64,000 nucleotides of DNA from Flavobacterium sp. GTDB taxonomy: Bacteria > Bacteroidota > Bacteroidia > Flavobacteriales > Flavobacteriaceae. This document shows, piece after piece, positions 27,214 to 35,878 of this stretch (position 1 is the first letter of the stretch; every line of letters starts with the position of its first letter). The notes under the pieces were generated by a model. That model did not search any database. It was not told where the DNA came from and saw only the letters and a list, made by a program, of their open reading frames with translations. The stretch lies in NCBI GenBank assembly GCA_016718345.1, contig JADKDN010000003.1:1-64000 (forward strand). The letters run 5' to 3'. A program made the translations under genes and the position numbers.

Positions 27214-29108
27214 TATAATAGTAAGGTATATTTGTTGTTGGATTTTATGGCTATTTTGTTTACTTCCAATAATTGTTGTAGCGCAAAGATAATCTCGTCA
27301 GTTGTTTTTTTTGTTTTAAACTGTATTTCTCTAGAATTTAAATCCTCTGATTTTAAAAGTGTAAGGATTTCATAGGATAAACCGTTATCTTCTTCTTTTT
27401 TTACTTTTTTAGTAATACAGTACGAGCAACTTCCACAGTCGGCAATTGTATTTTCTCCAAAATAGTTCAGAATCAAACGGCTTTTACATGCTTTTTTTTC
27501 TTTAACATAGTGCAATACTGATTTGAACTGTTCTTTTTTTAAATTATTTTGGTTTTCTAAATATTTAGCAACTCTATTGATAGTTCTTTCGTCGTCACGA
27601 ATTTCGTTAAAAATTAAAGTCGCATCATTATTTTTAGTTTGGTATTCAACAATCTCTTTTTCTTTCAATTTTCGTAAAAGAGCAATTATTTACTCTTCAG
27701 AATGATTGGATTTTTTTGCAATTAATTGAATATTAAAAGCGGTTTGCAATTCATAGATACCAGGATAAGTTCTCAAAATAGTTAAAATTATTTCTTCATC
27801 TTGAGGATTTAGGCTCATATAGCGAATAACTTCTTTTGAGGGAATAATGAATTGTAAGGTTATTTTTTCTGAAAATTCTTGTGACAAACTAATGATTCCC
27901 TGTCTGTCTATAAATTGCAATGCATTGTAGGTTTTTAAAGTTGGGAAACCATATTTTAGACAAAATTGATTCATGTTGAAAGAAAATTGCTCATTAATTC
28001 CCTCGCCATATGCAATTTGAAAATAATTACAGAGTTTGATGTACATTTCATTCAGAAATTTTCTATCAGGGAGTACATGAATAAATTGGTTTTCAGCTTG
28101 TACTATGTCGGAAGGGCTTGTTAATAATACGGCATATGCTTTTTTACCATTTCTTCCAGCTCTTCCAGCTTCTTGATAATAATTTTCAAGGCTTTCAGGA
28201 AGTTGAATATGAATTACGGTTTTTACATTTGCTTTGTCAATACCCATTCCAAAAGCATTTGTAGCCACTATAACCTGAACCGTTTCATTCATCCATAACT
28301 GCATGTTTTTATCTTTTTCTTTGAGAGAAAGTCCACCATGATAAAAAGTAGCTTTGATTCCTAATGAATCTAATTGGGATGAAATGTCTAGACAGGATTT
28401 TCTATTTCGAACATATATTATTGATGGTTGTGGATTTTTCTTTAAAATTTGCTCGATTCTAAACAGCTTATCTTCCACCTCAAAAGTCATGTAGGCAATA
28501 TTTGGTCTTTCAAAAGATTTTTGAAAAATTTGAGGATTATTTAAACCTAATTCTTTGATAATATCCTCTTTTACTTTTGGGGTTGCCGAAGCAGTTAAAG
28601 CTAGAAAAGGAATTTTTGGAAAATGTGTTCTTAACTTTGAAATTTTCAAGTAAGCTGGACGAAAATCATGCCCCCACTGAGAAACGCAATGTGCCTCATC
28701 GATAGCTATTAAATTAATAGGGAGATTTTTGATTCTTTCTAAAACCCAATCCGATTGTAAACGTTCTGGAGACAAATAGATAAATTTATAATTTCCGAAT
28801 TCACAGTTATCTAAAAGTTCAATAAGTTCGTTTGATTGTATTCCTCCGGTTAAGGCAATGGCTTTGATGTCTCGTTTTTGCAAGTTTGCAACCTGATCTT
28901 TCATCAAAGCCACTAGAGGAGAAATGACCAAACAAATTCCGTCTTTCATCATTCCGGGAACCTGAAAACAGATTGATTTTCCGCCACCAGTTGGCATCAA
29001 TGCAAACGTATCGTTCCCCTTCAAAACAGAATCTATTATTTCGTTTTGCAACGATCTGAAAGTGTTATGATTCCAATATTTTTGAAGAATTTGTGTAGCG
29101 GTTTGCAT
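27213..29108 (-). CDS. recQ: ATP-dependent DNA helicase RecQ, one internal stop codon
   Basis: RecQ unwinds forked and recombined DNA 3' to 5'. The start MQTATQILQKYW at 29108 fits homologs better than the upstream ATG at 29147. Motifs are in order: FRSLQNEIID, Walker A ALMPTGGGKS, DEAH box in AIDEAHCVSQWGHDFRP, TASATPKV, and motif VI YYQEAGRAGRNGK. The zinc-binding Cys set (CKSRLILNYFG, CGSCSYC) is in the C-terminal part. The frame is constant, but a TAA at 27690-27692 interrupts it between HSEE and IIALLRKLKEKE. The expected residue is probably Glu (GAA to TAA). This is a substitution, unlike the indels elsewhere. Total about 631 residues. Confidence 0.92.
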
Positions 29109-29168
29109 AAGCCTCAGATTTGTTTCTTGCTTTATTCTAGTACGCAAGAATCCAATTTTAGAATTGCA

Positions 29169-29732
29169 TTATAAATCTAATCGAACTTGGCTAAGATTAG
29201 AAATTTTATCTAAGATAAAAAGAATTCTGTTATCTACACTATCTTTTGGAACTTCGATGAGTTCATAACCATAGTTTTGATAGGTTTCGGTAAGATGATT
29301 GTAAATAAGTTTTGCTTGTTCATAGTTTTCGTAACGAGCATCATCACTCACATAAATTTCTTCCCAAGGTGGTAAAATAAATATTTTAGAATACTTGAGT
29401 TCTCTACAAGCTGCATCAAAAAAAGAAGGATAGCTGTCGCCAATGTAATGCATGTAAGCTAATATATCAGGAATGCCTCTGTCTAAAAAGACAACTTCGT
29501 GAGGCTCTTGTAAAGCATTTTGATATTGCTTTTTTCTACCTTCTAGTAGTAATTCACTAAACAATAATGGATTTTCGAGAAATAATTGTTCTATTCCTTG
29601 TTTTTTTGCTTCAAGTGTTACTTCGCGAGAAATTTCAGGATAACAACAATATCCTCTAGCTATTAATCCATCTATGATTGTGGTCTTTCCTGTTCCAGGA
29701 CCGCCAATAATAACTATGATTTCTTTTCGCAC
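29169..29732 (-). CDS. AAA-type P-loop NTPase/kinase-like protein
   Basis: The 187-residue protein starts with Walker A in VIIGGPGTGKTTIIDGL, followed by CYPEISREVTLEA and a Walker-B-like VVFLDRGIPDILAYMH. It matches the small AAA_28-type ATPase family common in Bacteroidota, whose fold resembles nucleotide or nicotinamide-riboside kinases. Substrate unknown. It lies 60 bases upstream of the recQ start on the same strand and may lead a recQ-fmt transcript. Confidence 0.82.
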   Translation of the reverse strand: MRKEIIVIIGGPGTGKTTIIDGLIARGYCCYPEISREVTLEAKKQGIEQLFLENPLLFSELLLEGRKKQYQNALQEPHEVVFLDRGIPDILAYMHYIGDSYPSFFDAACRELKYSKIFILPPWEEIYVSDDARYENYEQAKLIYNHLTETYQNYGYELIEVPKDSVDNRILFILDKISNLSQVRLDL

Positions 29733-29812
29733 TTTTTACAAATAAGGAGCAAACTTACTTAAACTTATTGGGATTTAAAAAAATGATTGAAGTTAAAAAC
29801 AGTGTATTTAAT

Positions 29813-29842
29813 AAAAATTCATAATTCATAATTCATAATTCA
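29813..29842. repeat. Short tandem repeat of ATTCATA units
   Basis: Three to four copies of AATTCATA lie between the divergent ATPase and DUF493 genes. Confidence 0.6.
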
Positions 29843-29854
29843 CATTTGAAACTG

Positions 29855-29862
29855 TATATTTG
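29855..29862 (+). promoter_or_regulatory. -7 box upstream of DUF493
   Basis: TATATTTG followed by C is a perfect TAnnTTTG match 21 bases before the ATG at 29883. No -33 TTG is found at normal spacing. Confidence 0.5.
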
Positions 29863-29882
29863 CTCTTATTTTAAGTTTAAGA

Positions 29883-30167
29883 ATGGACAAAAACACGGAA
29901 GAATTCTATGAAAGATTAAAAGTCGAGTTGGACATGAGCAACACATGGCCAGCAGAGTACTTATTCAAGTTCATAGTTCCTACAGATGCTGCTAAAATTC
30001 AAAAAGTGGAAGAAGCTTTTGATTGTATGGGAGCTGTTATAAAAACAACAAAATCTAAAACAGGTAAATTTACCAGTATATCTATTGATGTACAAATGAA
30101 AGACTCTCAAGAAATTATTGATAAATACCAAGAAGTTTCCACTGTAGAAGGTATTATTTCTCTTTAA
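29883..30167 (+). CDS. DUF493 family protein (YbeD-like)
   Basis: This 94-residue protein has the DUF493 pattern: a short N-terminal extension, WPAEYLFKFIVPTDAAKIQ, a middle TKSKTGKFTSISIDVQMKD, and a final VEGIISL. The family has an ACT-like ferredoxin fold and is suspected to bind small ligands; no activity is established. It is followed after 2 bases by the DUF4290 gene, so the two are almost certainly cotranscribed with murA. Confidence 0.88.
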   Translation: MDKNTEEFYERLKVELDMSNTWPAEYLFKFIVPTDAAKIQKVEEAFDCMGAVIKTTKSKTGKFTSISIDVQMKDSQEIIDKYQEVSTVEGIISL

Positions 30168-30169
30168 AT

Positions 30170-30889
30170 ATGAATTCAAAATATACCAAAGAAAACGCTA
30201 ATGATGTTGTTTTTAATTTAGAATATAATTCCGAAAGAAAACATTTAATCATTCCTGAGTATGGTCGTCATTTACAAAAGTTGATTGACCAGGCGACAGC
30301 TATAGAAGATAAAGAGGAACGCAATAAAGCAGCAAAATACATTATTCAAGTTATGGGAAGTTTGAATCCTCACTTGAGAGATGTACCAGATTTTCAGCAT
30401 AAACTATGGGATCAACTTTTCATAATGTCTGATTTTAAGCTTGATGCAGAATCTCCTTATCCAATTCCTTCTCGTGAAGTGTTACAATTAAAACCAGATG
30501 TATTAAAGTATCCTCAAAACTTTCCAAAATACCGGTTTTATGGCAATAATATCAAATATATGATTGATGTTGCCAATAAATGGGAAGAAGGCGAAATGAA
30601 AAGTGCTTTGGTAAAAGTAATTGCCAATCATATGAAGAAATCCTTTTTAAGTTGGAATAAAGACACTGTTAAAGATGATGTGATTTTCGAGCATTTACTG
30701 GAACTTTCTGAAGGAAAAATAAACTTGACTCAAAGTTCAGAAGAGCTTTTAAACACAACGGATTTGATGCGTACAAACAAACGTTTGTCCAATAAGATAG
30801 TGCCTTCTGGCGGAATGAAACCCAAAAATTCCAAAAACGGGAAGTCAAACAATCAAAATCATAAAAACCAAAATAGAAAACCTTTGTAA
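30170..30889 (+). CDS. DUF4290 family protein
   Basis: The 239-residue protein matches the Bacteroidota-specific DUF4290 family: VVFNLEYNSERKHLIIPEYGRHLQKLI, RNKAAKYIIQVMGSLNPHLRD, and FPKYRFYGNNIKYMI. The last 30 residues are a Lys/Asn-rich basic tail. No signal peptide or membrane segment is seen, so it is cytoplasmic. Function unknown. Its position between DUF493 and murA is conserved in Flavobacteriia as far as I recall, and suggests an envelope-related role. Confidence 0.9.
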   Translation: MNSKYTKENANDVVFNLEYNSERKHLIIPEYGRHLQKLIDQATAIEDKEERNKAAKYIIQVMGSLNPHLRDVPDFQHKLWDQLFIMSDFKLDAESPYPIPSREVLQLKPDVLKYPQNFPKYRFYGNNIKYMIDVANKWEEGEMKSALVKVIANHMKKSFLSWNKDTVKDDVIFEHLLELSEGKINLTQSSEELLNTTDLMRTNKRLSNKIVPSGGMKPKNSKNGKSNNQNHKNQNRKPL

Positions 30890-30907
30890 AATTGGTTTTA
30901 GGAATTC

Positions 30908-30934
30908 AAAATCCTAAATCCTAAAATCCTAAAG
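30908..30934. repeat. AT-rich short repeat of AAATCCT units
   Basis: Three units of AAATCCTAA lie between DUF4290 and murA, similar to the stretches at 13872-13935 and 63691-63718. Confidence 0.5.
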
Positions 30935-30941
30935 TTAAAAT

Positions 30942-32252
30942 ATGGGAACTTTCAAAATTGAAGGAGGAATTCGTCTTAAAGGCGAGATTACACCACAAGG
31001 AGCAAAAAATGAAGCATTACAAATCTTATGTGCTGTTCTTTTAACTCCTGAAAAAGTAACAATAAATAATATCCCTGATATTGTAGATGTTAACAAGCTA
31101 ATTACGCTATTGGGTAATCTAGGTGTAAAAATTCAAAAAAACGGACAAAGTTCTATTACTTTTCAATCAGATGAAGTAAATGTTGGTTATTTAGAGACCG
31201 AAGCTTTCAAGAAGGAAGGAGGCTCTCTTAGAGGTTCTATAATGATTGTTGGTCCGCTTTTGGCTCGTTTCGGTAAAGGGTATATTCCTAAACCTGGCGG
31301 AGATAAAATAGGAAGACGACGATTAGATACCCATTTTGAAGGATTTATTAATCTTGGGGCGAAGTTTCGTTACAATAGAGAAGACCATTTTTACGGAGTT
31401 GAGGCTAGTAATGGATTGACAGGTTCTGATATGCTTTTGGATGAAGCTTCAGTAACAGGAACCGCCAATATTCTTATGGCAGCGGTTTTGGCTAAAGGAA
31501 AAACTACAGTGTATAATGCTGCTTGTGAACCCTATTTACAGCAGTTGTGTAGAATGTTGAATTCTATGGGAGCAAATATTTCTGGAGTTGGCTCAAACTT
31601 ATTAACTATTGAAGGCGTTGAAAAGCTGGGAGGATGTACTCATACTATTTTACCAGATATGATTGAGATAGGTTCTTGGATTGGATTAGCTGCTATGACC
31701 AAGTCTGAAATCACTATAAAAAATGTGAGTTGGGAGAATCTTGGTGTTATTCCAAATGTTTTTAGAAAATTAGGAATAACATTAGAAAGAAAAGGAGACG
31801 ATATATATATACCCTCACATGAAAAAGGATATGAAGTTAAAACCGATATTGATGGTTCAATTTTAACGATAGCTGATGCACCTTGGCCAGGATTTACACC
31901 TGATTTATTAAGTATTGTTTTGGTTGTTGCTACTCAGGCAAAAGGGGATGTACTGATTCATCAAAAGATGTTTGAAAGTCGACTTTTCTTTGTAGATAAG
32001 TTAATTGATATGGGTGCAAAAATTATTCTATGCGATCCACACAGAGCAGTAGTTATTGGACACGATTTCAAATCGCAATTAAAAGCGACTACCATGTCTT
32101 CACCAGATATACGTGCTGGGATTTCATTATTGATTGCGGCTTTGTCAGCAAAAGGCACAAGCACTATTCAAAATATTGAGCAAATTGATAGAGGGTACGA
32201 AAGAATAGATGAGCGATTGAGAGCTATTGGTGCAAATATTGTAAGAGTATAG
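30942..32252 (+). CDS. murA: UDP-N-acetylglucosamine 1-carboxyvinyltransferase MurA
   Basis: MurA makes the first committed peptidoglycan precursor from UDP-GlcNAc and phosphoenolpyruvate in the cytoplasm. The 436-residue protein has the N-terminal KxxxN site (GAKNEALQIL), RGSIMIVGPLLARFG, and the late DIRAGISLLIAALSA and RGYERIDERLRAIGA motifs. The catalytic-loop position that is Cys115 in E. coli is Asp121 here (PKPGGDKIGRRRLD, codon 31302-31304). Cys-to-Asp MurAs are active and are not alkylated by fosfomycin. Frame intact. It is third in the DUF493-DUF4290-murA unit, and the CDF gene follows after 30 bases. Confidence 0.96.
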   Translation: MGTFKIEGGIRLKGEITPQGAKNEALQILCAVLLTPEKVTINNIPDIVDVNKLITLLGNLGVKIQKNGQSSITFQSDEVNVGYLETEAFKKEGGSLRGSIMIVGPLLARFGKGYIPKPGGDKIGRRRLDTHFEGFINLGAKFRYNREDHFYGVEASNGLTGSDMLLDEASVTGTANILMAAVLAKGKTTVYNAACEPYLQQLCRMLNSMGANISGVGSNLLTIEGVEKLGGCTHTILPDMIEIGSWIGLAAMTKSEITIKNVSWENLGVIPNVFRKLGITLERKGDDIYIPSHEKGYEVKTDIDGSILTIADAPWPGFTPDLLSIVLVVATQAKGDVLIHQKMFESRLFFVDKLIDMGAKIILCDPHRAVVIGHDFKSQLKATTMSSPDIRAGISLLIAALSAKGTSTIQNIEQIDRGYERIDERLRAIGANIVRV

Positions 32253-32282
32253 GTTTTATTATTTTCTATATAATTTCCTTTT

Positions 32283-33155
32283 ATGACTAACGAACAAACT
32301 GCTTTAAAAGCTACTTATTTTAGTATTATTGGTAATGTTTGTTTGTCAATAGTAAAGGGATTGGCAGGTTTTTTTGGTAATTCCTATGCTTTGATTGCAG
32401 ATGCTATCGAATCTACTACGGATATTTTCTCATCATTATTAGTACTTTTTGGGATAAAATACTCCAGCAGACCAGCCGACGAAAATCATCCCTACGGACA
32501 CGGAAGGGCAGAACCTTTGATTACTTTTTTGGTGGTTGGATTTTTAATAACATCAGCTACGATTATTGCTTACGAGAGCATTAGTAATATCAAAACTCCA
32601 CATAATTTACCAAAATCTTGGACACTCATTGTTCTTGGATTAATAATTATTTGGAAAGAATATTCTTTTCGATTAGTTATGAAAAAGAGCAAAGAAAGCA
32701 ATAGTTCCTCACTAAGAGCTGATGCTTGGCATCATAGGAGTGATGCCATAACTTCTGTTGCCGCTTTTATTGGAATTTCGATTGCATTACTATTTGGTAA
32801 AGGATATGAATCAGCCGATGATTGGGCGGCACTTTTTGCTTCAGGATTTATTATCTATAACAGTTATTTAATTTTCAGACCTGCACTTGGTGAAATAATG
32901 GATGAACACCTCTATGATGATTTGGTTGATGAAATTAGAAAAGTATCACTTCAAGTTAATGGCATCATTGACACCGAAAAATGTTTTATTCGTAAGGCAG
33001 GAATGAAATACCATGTAGATTTACACGCTATAGTTGATGCAGATATTTCTGTTAGAGAAGGGCACGAATTGGCTCACAATCTAAAAGATACGCTACGAAT
33101 GCAAATTTCAGAACTCGGTCATGTATTGATTCATATTGAACCTAACGAAAGTTAA
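32283..33155 (+). CDS. Cation diffusion facilitator family metal exporter (FieF-like)
   Basis: CDF transporters export Zn, Fe or other divalent metals using proton exchange. The 290-residue protein has the six-helix membrane part with the metal site motifs DAIESTTD and DAWHHRSDA (HxxxD), the signature ADENHPYGHGRAEPL, and a cytoplasmic C-terminal domain ending HVLIHIEP. Metal choice cannot be fixed from sequence. It is convergent with aroQ, 13 bases between stops, and may be read through from murA. Confidence 0.93.
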   Translation: MTNEQTALKATYFSIIGNVCLSIVKGLAGFFGNSYALIADAIESTTDIFSSLLVLFGIKYSSRPADENHPYGHGRAEPLITFLVVGFLITSATIIAYESISNIKTPHNLPKSWTLIVLGLIIIWKEYSFRLVMKKSKESNSSSLRADAWHHRSDAITSVAAFIGISIALLFGKGYESADDWAALFASGFIIYNSYLIFRPALGEIMDEHLYDDLVDEIRKVSLQVNGIIDTEKCFIRKAGMKYHVDLHAIVDADISVREGHELAHNLKDTLRMQISELGHVLIHIEPNES

Positions 33156-33168
33156 AAAAGAGAACTGT

Positions 33169-33582
33169 TTATAAAAACGATTGTAAGCCTAAATCATAAC
33201 TTTTGAGCCCAAATCCAATTATTATCCCTTTTGAGTTTGGAGATATATAGGATTGATGCCTAAAGGATTCCCTTGAAAAGGTATTTGAAATATGAACTTC
33301 CACAACAGGAGTCGTAATTGCCTTTATTGCATCACCAATTCCTATAGATGTGTGTGTGTAAGCACCAGCATTCAAAACAATTCCATCATAAGAAAAGCCA
33401 ACCTCTTGTATTTTTGTAATCAAATCACCTTCAATATTGCTTTGAAAATAATGTAATTCTATTTGAGGGAATTTACTTTTTAAAGATTCAAAATAGTCTT
33501 CAAAAGTTTGATTTCCATATACTTCAGGTTCACGTTTCCCTAACAAATTGAGATTAGGGCCATTGATGATAATGATTTTCAT
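33169..33582 (-). CDS. aroQ: Type II 3-dehydroquinate dehydratase AroQ
   Basis: AroQ removes water from 3-dehydroquinate in the shikimate pathway and works as a dodecamer in the cytoplasm. The 137-residue chain is on the short side of normal and shows INGPNLNLLGKREPEVYG with the catalytic Arg and Tyr, SNIEGDLI, then GIVLNAGAYTHTSIGIGDAI and VEVHISNTFSRESFRH with the conserved His. Frame intact and not in an operon. Confidence 0.96.
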   Translation of the reverse strand: MKIIIINGPNLNLLGKREPEVYGNQTFEDYFESLKSKFPQIELHYFQSNIEGDLITKIQEVGFSYDGIVLNAGAYTHTSIGIGDAIKAITTPVVEVHISNTFSRESFRHQSYISPNSKGIIIGFGLKSYDLGLQSFL

Positions 33583-33814
33583 GCTTATTTTTTTGTAAAA
33601 ATAGGAAAAACAAAATGGAATTGATAGTAATCATGGGTTTGATTTTGTTTAACAAAATGGATTCGTCTATGAATAGCGATCAAAAATTATATTAATCGTA
33701 TTTTCAAGGCTTTAAATTTCGTAATTGCTATTTTGTTAATACTAAAATATCAAAGTGTTAATAAAGTTGTTGATAACTCAAAGTTTAGTTAAAATTTAAA
33801 AATAGTATAATTTA

Positions 33815-33822
33815 TACTTTTG
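33815..33822 (+). promoter_or_regulatory. -7 box upstream of the outer-membrane protein
   Basis: TACTTTTG matches TAnnTTTG, 28 bases before the ATG at 33850. The gene-free stretch upstream (33583-33814) also holds one TGTTGATAA box at 33768-33776. Confidence 0.5.
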
Positions 33823-33849
33823 ATTTATAAACTTTAAACAAAATTTATT

Positions 33850-34665
33850 ATGAAAAAAATTATTTTAACAGTTGCAGCAGTATTCGCAATGTCATTTGCT
33901 AATGCTCAAGATTTGAAATCGAAAAAAGGAGAGAATTATCTGCCTCAATCAGGTGATTGGGCAATAAGTTTTAATGCTGATGGTATTTTTGAATTTGTAG
34001 GAAATGCTTTTAACGGCGATACAAATAATAATGCTCCTAGCGTTGATTATGTAAGAAATAATTCATTTGTAGGGAAAAAATTTACATCTGATAAAAATGC
34101 CTACAGAGTTGTTGCTAATTTAGGCTTTGGTTCTAGTACTGATAACAATCCTCAAGGCAGTCAAGGTAATAATAATGAGGTTAAGAGTTCAGGTTTTGAT
34201 TTAGCAGCAGGTTTGGGTAAAGAGTGGAGAAGAGGAAGTACACGTCTACAAGGGTTTTATGGAGCTGATGCTTTATTGACTGTATCTTCGTCAACTACAG
34301 AATCTACCTTAACTGATTCTGATGGTGAATTTATTTCAAGTGTTGAAAATAAATCTGGATTAGGTTTAGGATTAGGAGTTCAAGGTTTCTTAGGAGCTGA
34401 ATATTTTATTTTTCCAAAGTTTGCTATTGGTGCTCAATACACTTATAGAGTGGGTTTTGATTTAAAAGGAAAATCTGAAACCACAACCAAATTTGGGACT
34501 AATGATTCAGTGACTGCTGATGGAGGTAAAAGTAGTTCGTTTGGTCTAGGTAATGTAGGAATTAATTTGACTTTGCATTTTAATTTTATTGATTTAACCC
34601 CTTTTGCTTTTTTAATTTCATTTTTAATAAGACCTAGTGTTGATTTTTTTTTAATTAAAATATAA
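33850..34665 (+). CDS. Outer-membrane beta-barrel protein, likely stop-codon loss
   Basis: The signal peptide (MKKIILTVAAVFAMSFANAQ) is followed by alternating beta strands with many aromatic and Gly residues, as in small outer-membrane barrels: LGFGSSTDNN, FDLAAGLGKEWRRGSTRLQGFYGAD, GLGVQGFLGAEYF, and INLTLHF. Barrel proteins usually end in Phe. Here LTLHF is followed by 27 hydrophobic residues that look like translated intergenic DNA. If the T-run at 34578-34581 had five T instead of four, a TAA would follow HF directly, so the natural protein probably ends near 34583 (about 244 residues). Function unknown. It is a single-gene unit with its own promoter and terminator. Confidence 0.75.
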   Translation: MKKIILTVAAVFAMSFANAQDLKSKKGENYLPQSGDWAISFNADGIFEFVGNAFNGDTNNNAPSVDYVRNNSFVGKKFTSDKNAYRVVANLGFGSSTDNNPQGSQGNNNEVKSSGFDLAAGLGKEWRRGSTRLQGFYGADALLTVSSSTTESTLTDSDGEFISSVENKSGLGLGLGVQGFLGAEYFIFPKFAIGAQYTYRVGFDLKGKSETTTKFGTNDSVTADGGKSSSFGLGNVGINLTLHFNFIDLTPFAFLISFLIRPSVDFFLIKI

Positions 34666-34757
34666 TATTGAATATTAATATAACTAACAACAAAAGAAAA
34701 ATTCGTGGGTTTTTATTGGGCTGGTTATAAATTCTAATTTTTCATTATAAATTATTT

Positions 34758-34783
34758 AAACCTCTCTAAAGAGAGGTTTTTTT
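34758..34783 (+). terminator. Rho-independent terminator
   Basis: A 9-base-pair stem AAACCTCTC/GAGAGGTTT with a 4-base loop is followed by T4. It ends the outer-membrane protein transcript before the recombinase gene. Confidence 0.85.
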
Positions 34784-34811
34784 ATGCCCAAAAATAGCTT
34801 TACTTTGTAGT

Positions 34812-35707
34812 ATGAATTGGCAAACCTATATTAAAAGTTATCAATCGTATCTAAGGATTGAACGTGGCTTATCTAAAAACACAATTGATAATTACACGTT
34901 TGATATCGAGCGGCTCTGTCTTTTTTAGAAACGAATCATATTGAGGTTTCTCCTATAGCGATTACAGAAGAAACAGTACAGCAATTTATTTATACCATTT
35001 CAAAAGAGGTAAATGCGCGTTCACAGGCTAGGATCATTTCTGGTTTGAAGAGTTTTTTTTCCTATCTTATTTTCGAGGATTATCGAAATGATAATCCATT
35101 AGAATTAATTGAATCTCCAAGAGTTGGGAGAAAACTACCAGATACTTTGAGTATAAATGAAATAGACGATTTGATAAGTGCAATAGATTTAAGTTCTCCA
35201 GAGGGTGAGCGCAATAGAGCCATTTTAGAAACACTTTATGGATGTGGACTTCGCGTTTCGGAGTTGGTTTCGCTTAAAATATCAGATTTATTTTTTGACG
35301 AAGGTTTTATCAAGATTACCGGAAAAGGAAATAAACAACGATTTGTACCCATTGGAAATATAACTCAAAAATTTATTTCGATTTATCAAAATTCAATTCG
35401 CTCTCATTTGAATGTTCAAAAGGGACATGAAGACACTCTATTTCTAAACAGAAGAGGGAAGCAATTGACAAGAGCAATGATTTTTACTATTATTAAGGAT
35501 TTAGCCAGTAAAATTGAACTAAACAAAATCATAAGTCCACATACTTTAAGACACTCTTTCGCTACACATCTTTTAGAAAATGGAGCCGATTTGCGATCTA
35601 TTCAGTTAATGCTTGGACACGAATCAATTACTACAACAGAAATTTATGTCCATTTGGATAGAAAACATTTAACACAAGTTATGAATTCTTTTCATCCAAG
35701 GAAATAA
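34812..35707 (+). CDS. Tyrosine recombinase XerC/XerD, one frameshift
   Basis: Xer recombinases resolve chromosome dimers at dif. Read from ATG 34812: MNWQTYIKSYQSYLRIERGLSKNTIDNY is the SAM-like N-terminal domain. A missing T in the run at about 34921-34926 shifts to the frame that holds the rest. The catalytic set is complete: Arg in GCGLRVSELVSL, Lys in ITGKGNKQR, His-x-x-Arg in SPHTLRHSFATHL, His in MLGHESI, and the nucleophile Tyr in EIYVHLD. Corrected length is about 298 residues. It resembles XerD most; Flavobacteriia may use a single Xer for both roles, so no symbol is given. It is not a phage integrase by size. Confidence 0.9.
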
Positions 35708-35779
35708 TACATAATTAAAGGTATAAATCTTACAAAATATGTTAAATTTAATAAAAAATAGGTATTTTATCCGATAAAA

Positions 35780-35810
35780 TTGCATTTTGTCGATTATATT
35801 ATTATGTTTG
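35780..35810 (+). promoter_or_regulatory. Putative promoter of the PAS kinase
   Basis: A -7 box TATGTTTG at 35803-35810 has a TTG at 35780-35782 with a 20-base spacer, within the Bacteroidota range. It lies 68 bases before the kinase ATG. Confidence 0.45.
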
Positions 35811-35878
35811 AATTCGCTATTGAAGATCGATAGTGATTAGTATATCAAATTTTGCCCCAACTAATTTGTAGTACATTT

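Noticed and set aside
34812..35707. Phage or transposon integrase
   Set aside because: Size, domain layout and the absence of mobile genes fit a chromosomal Xer recombinase.
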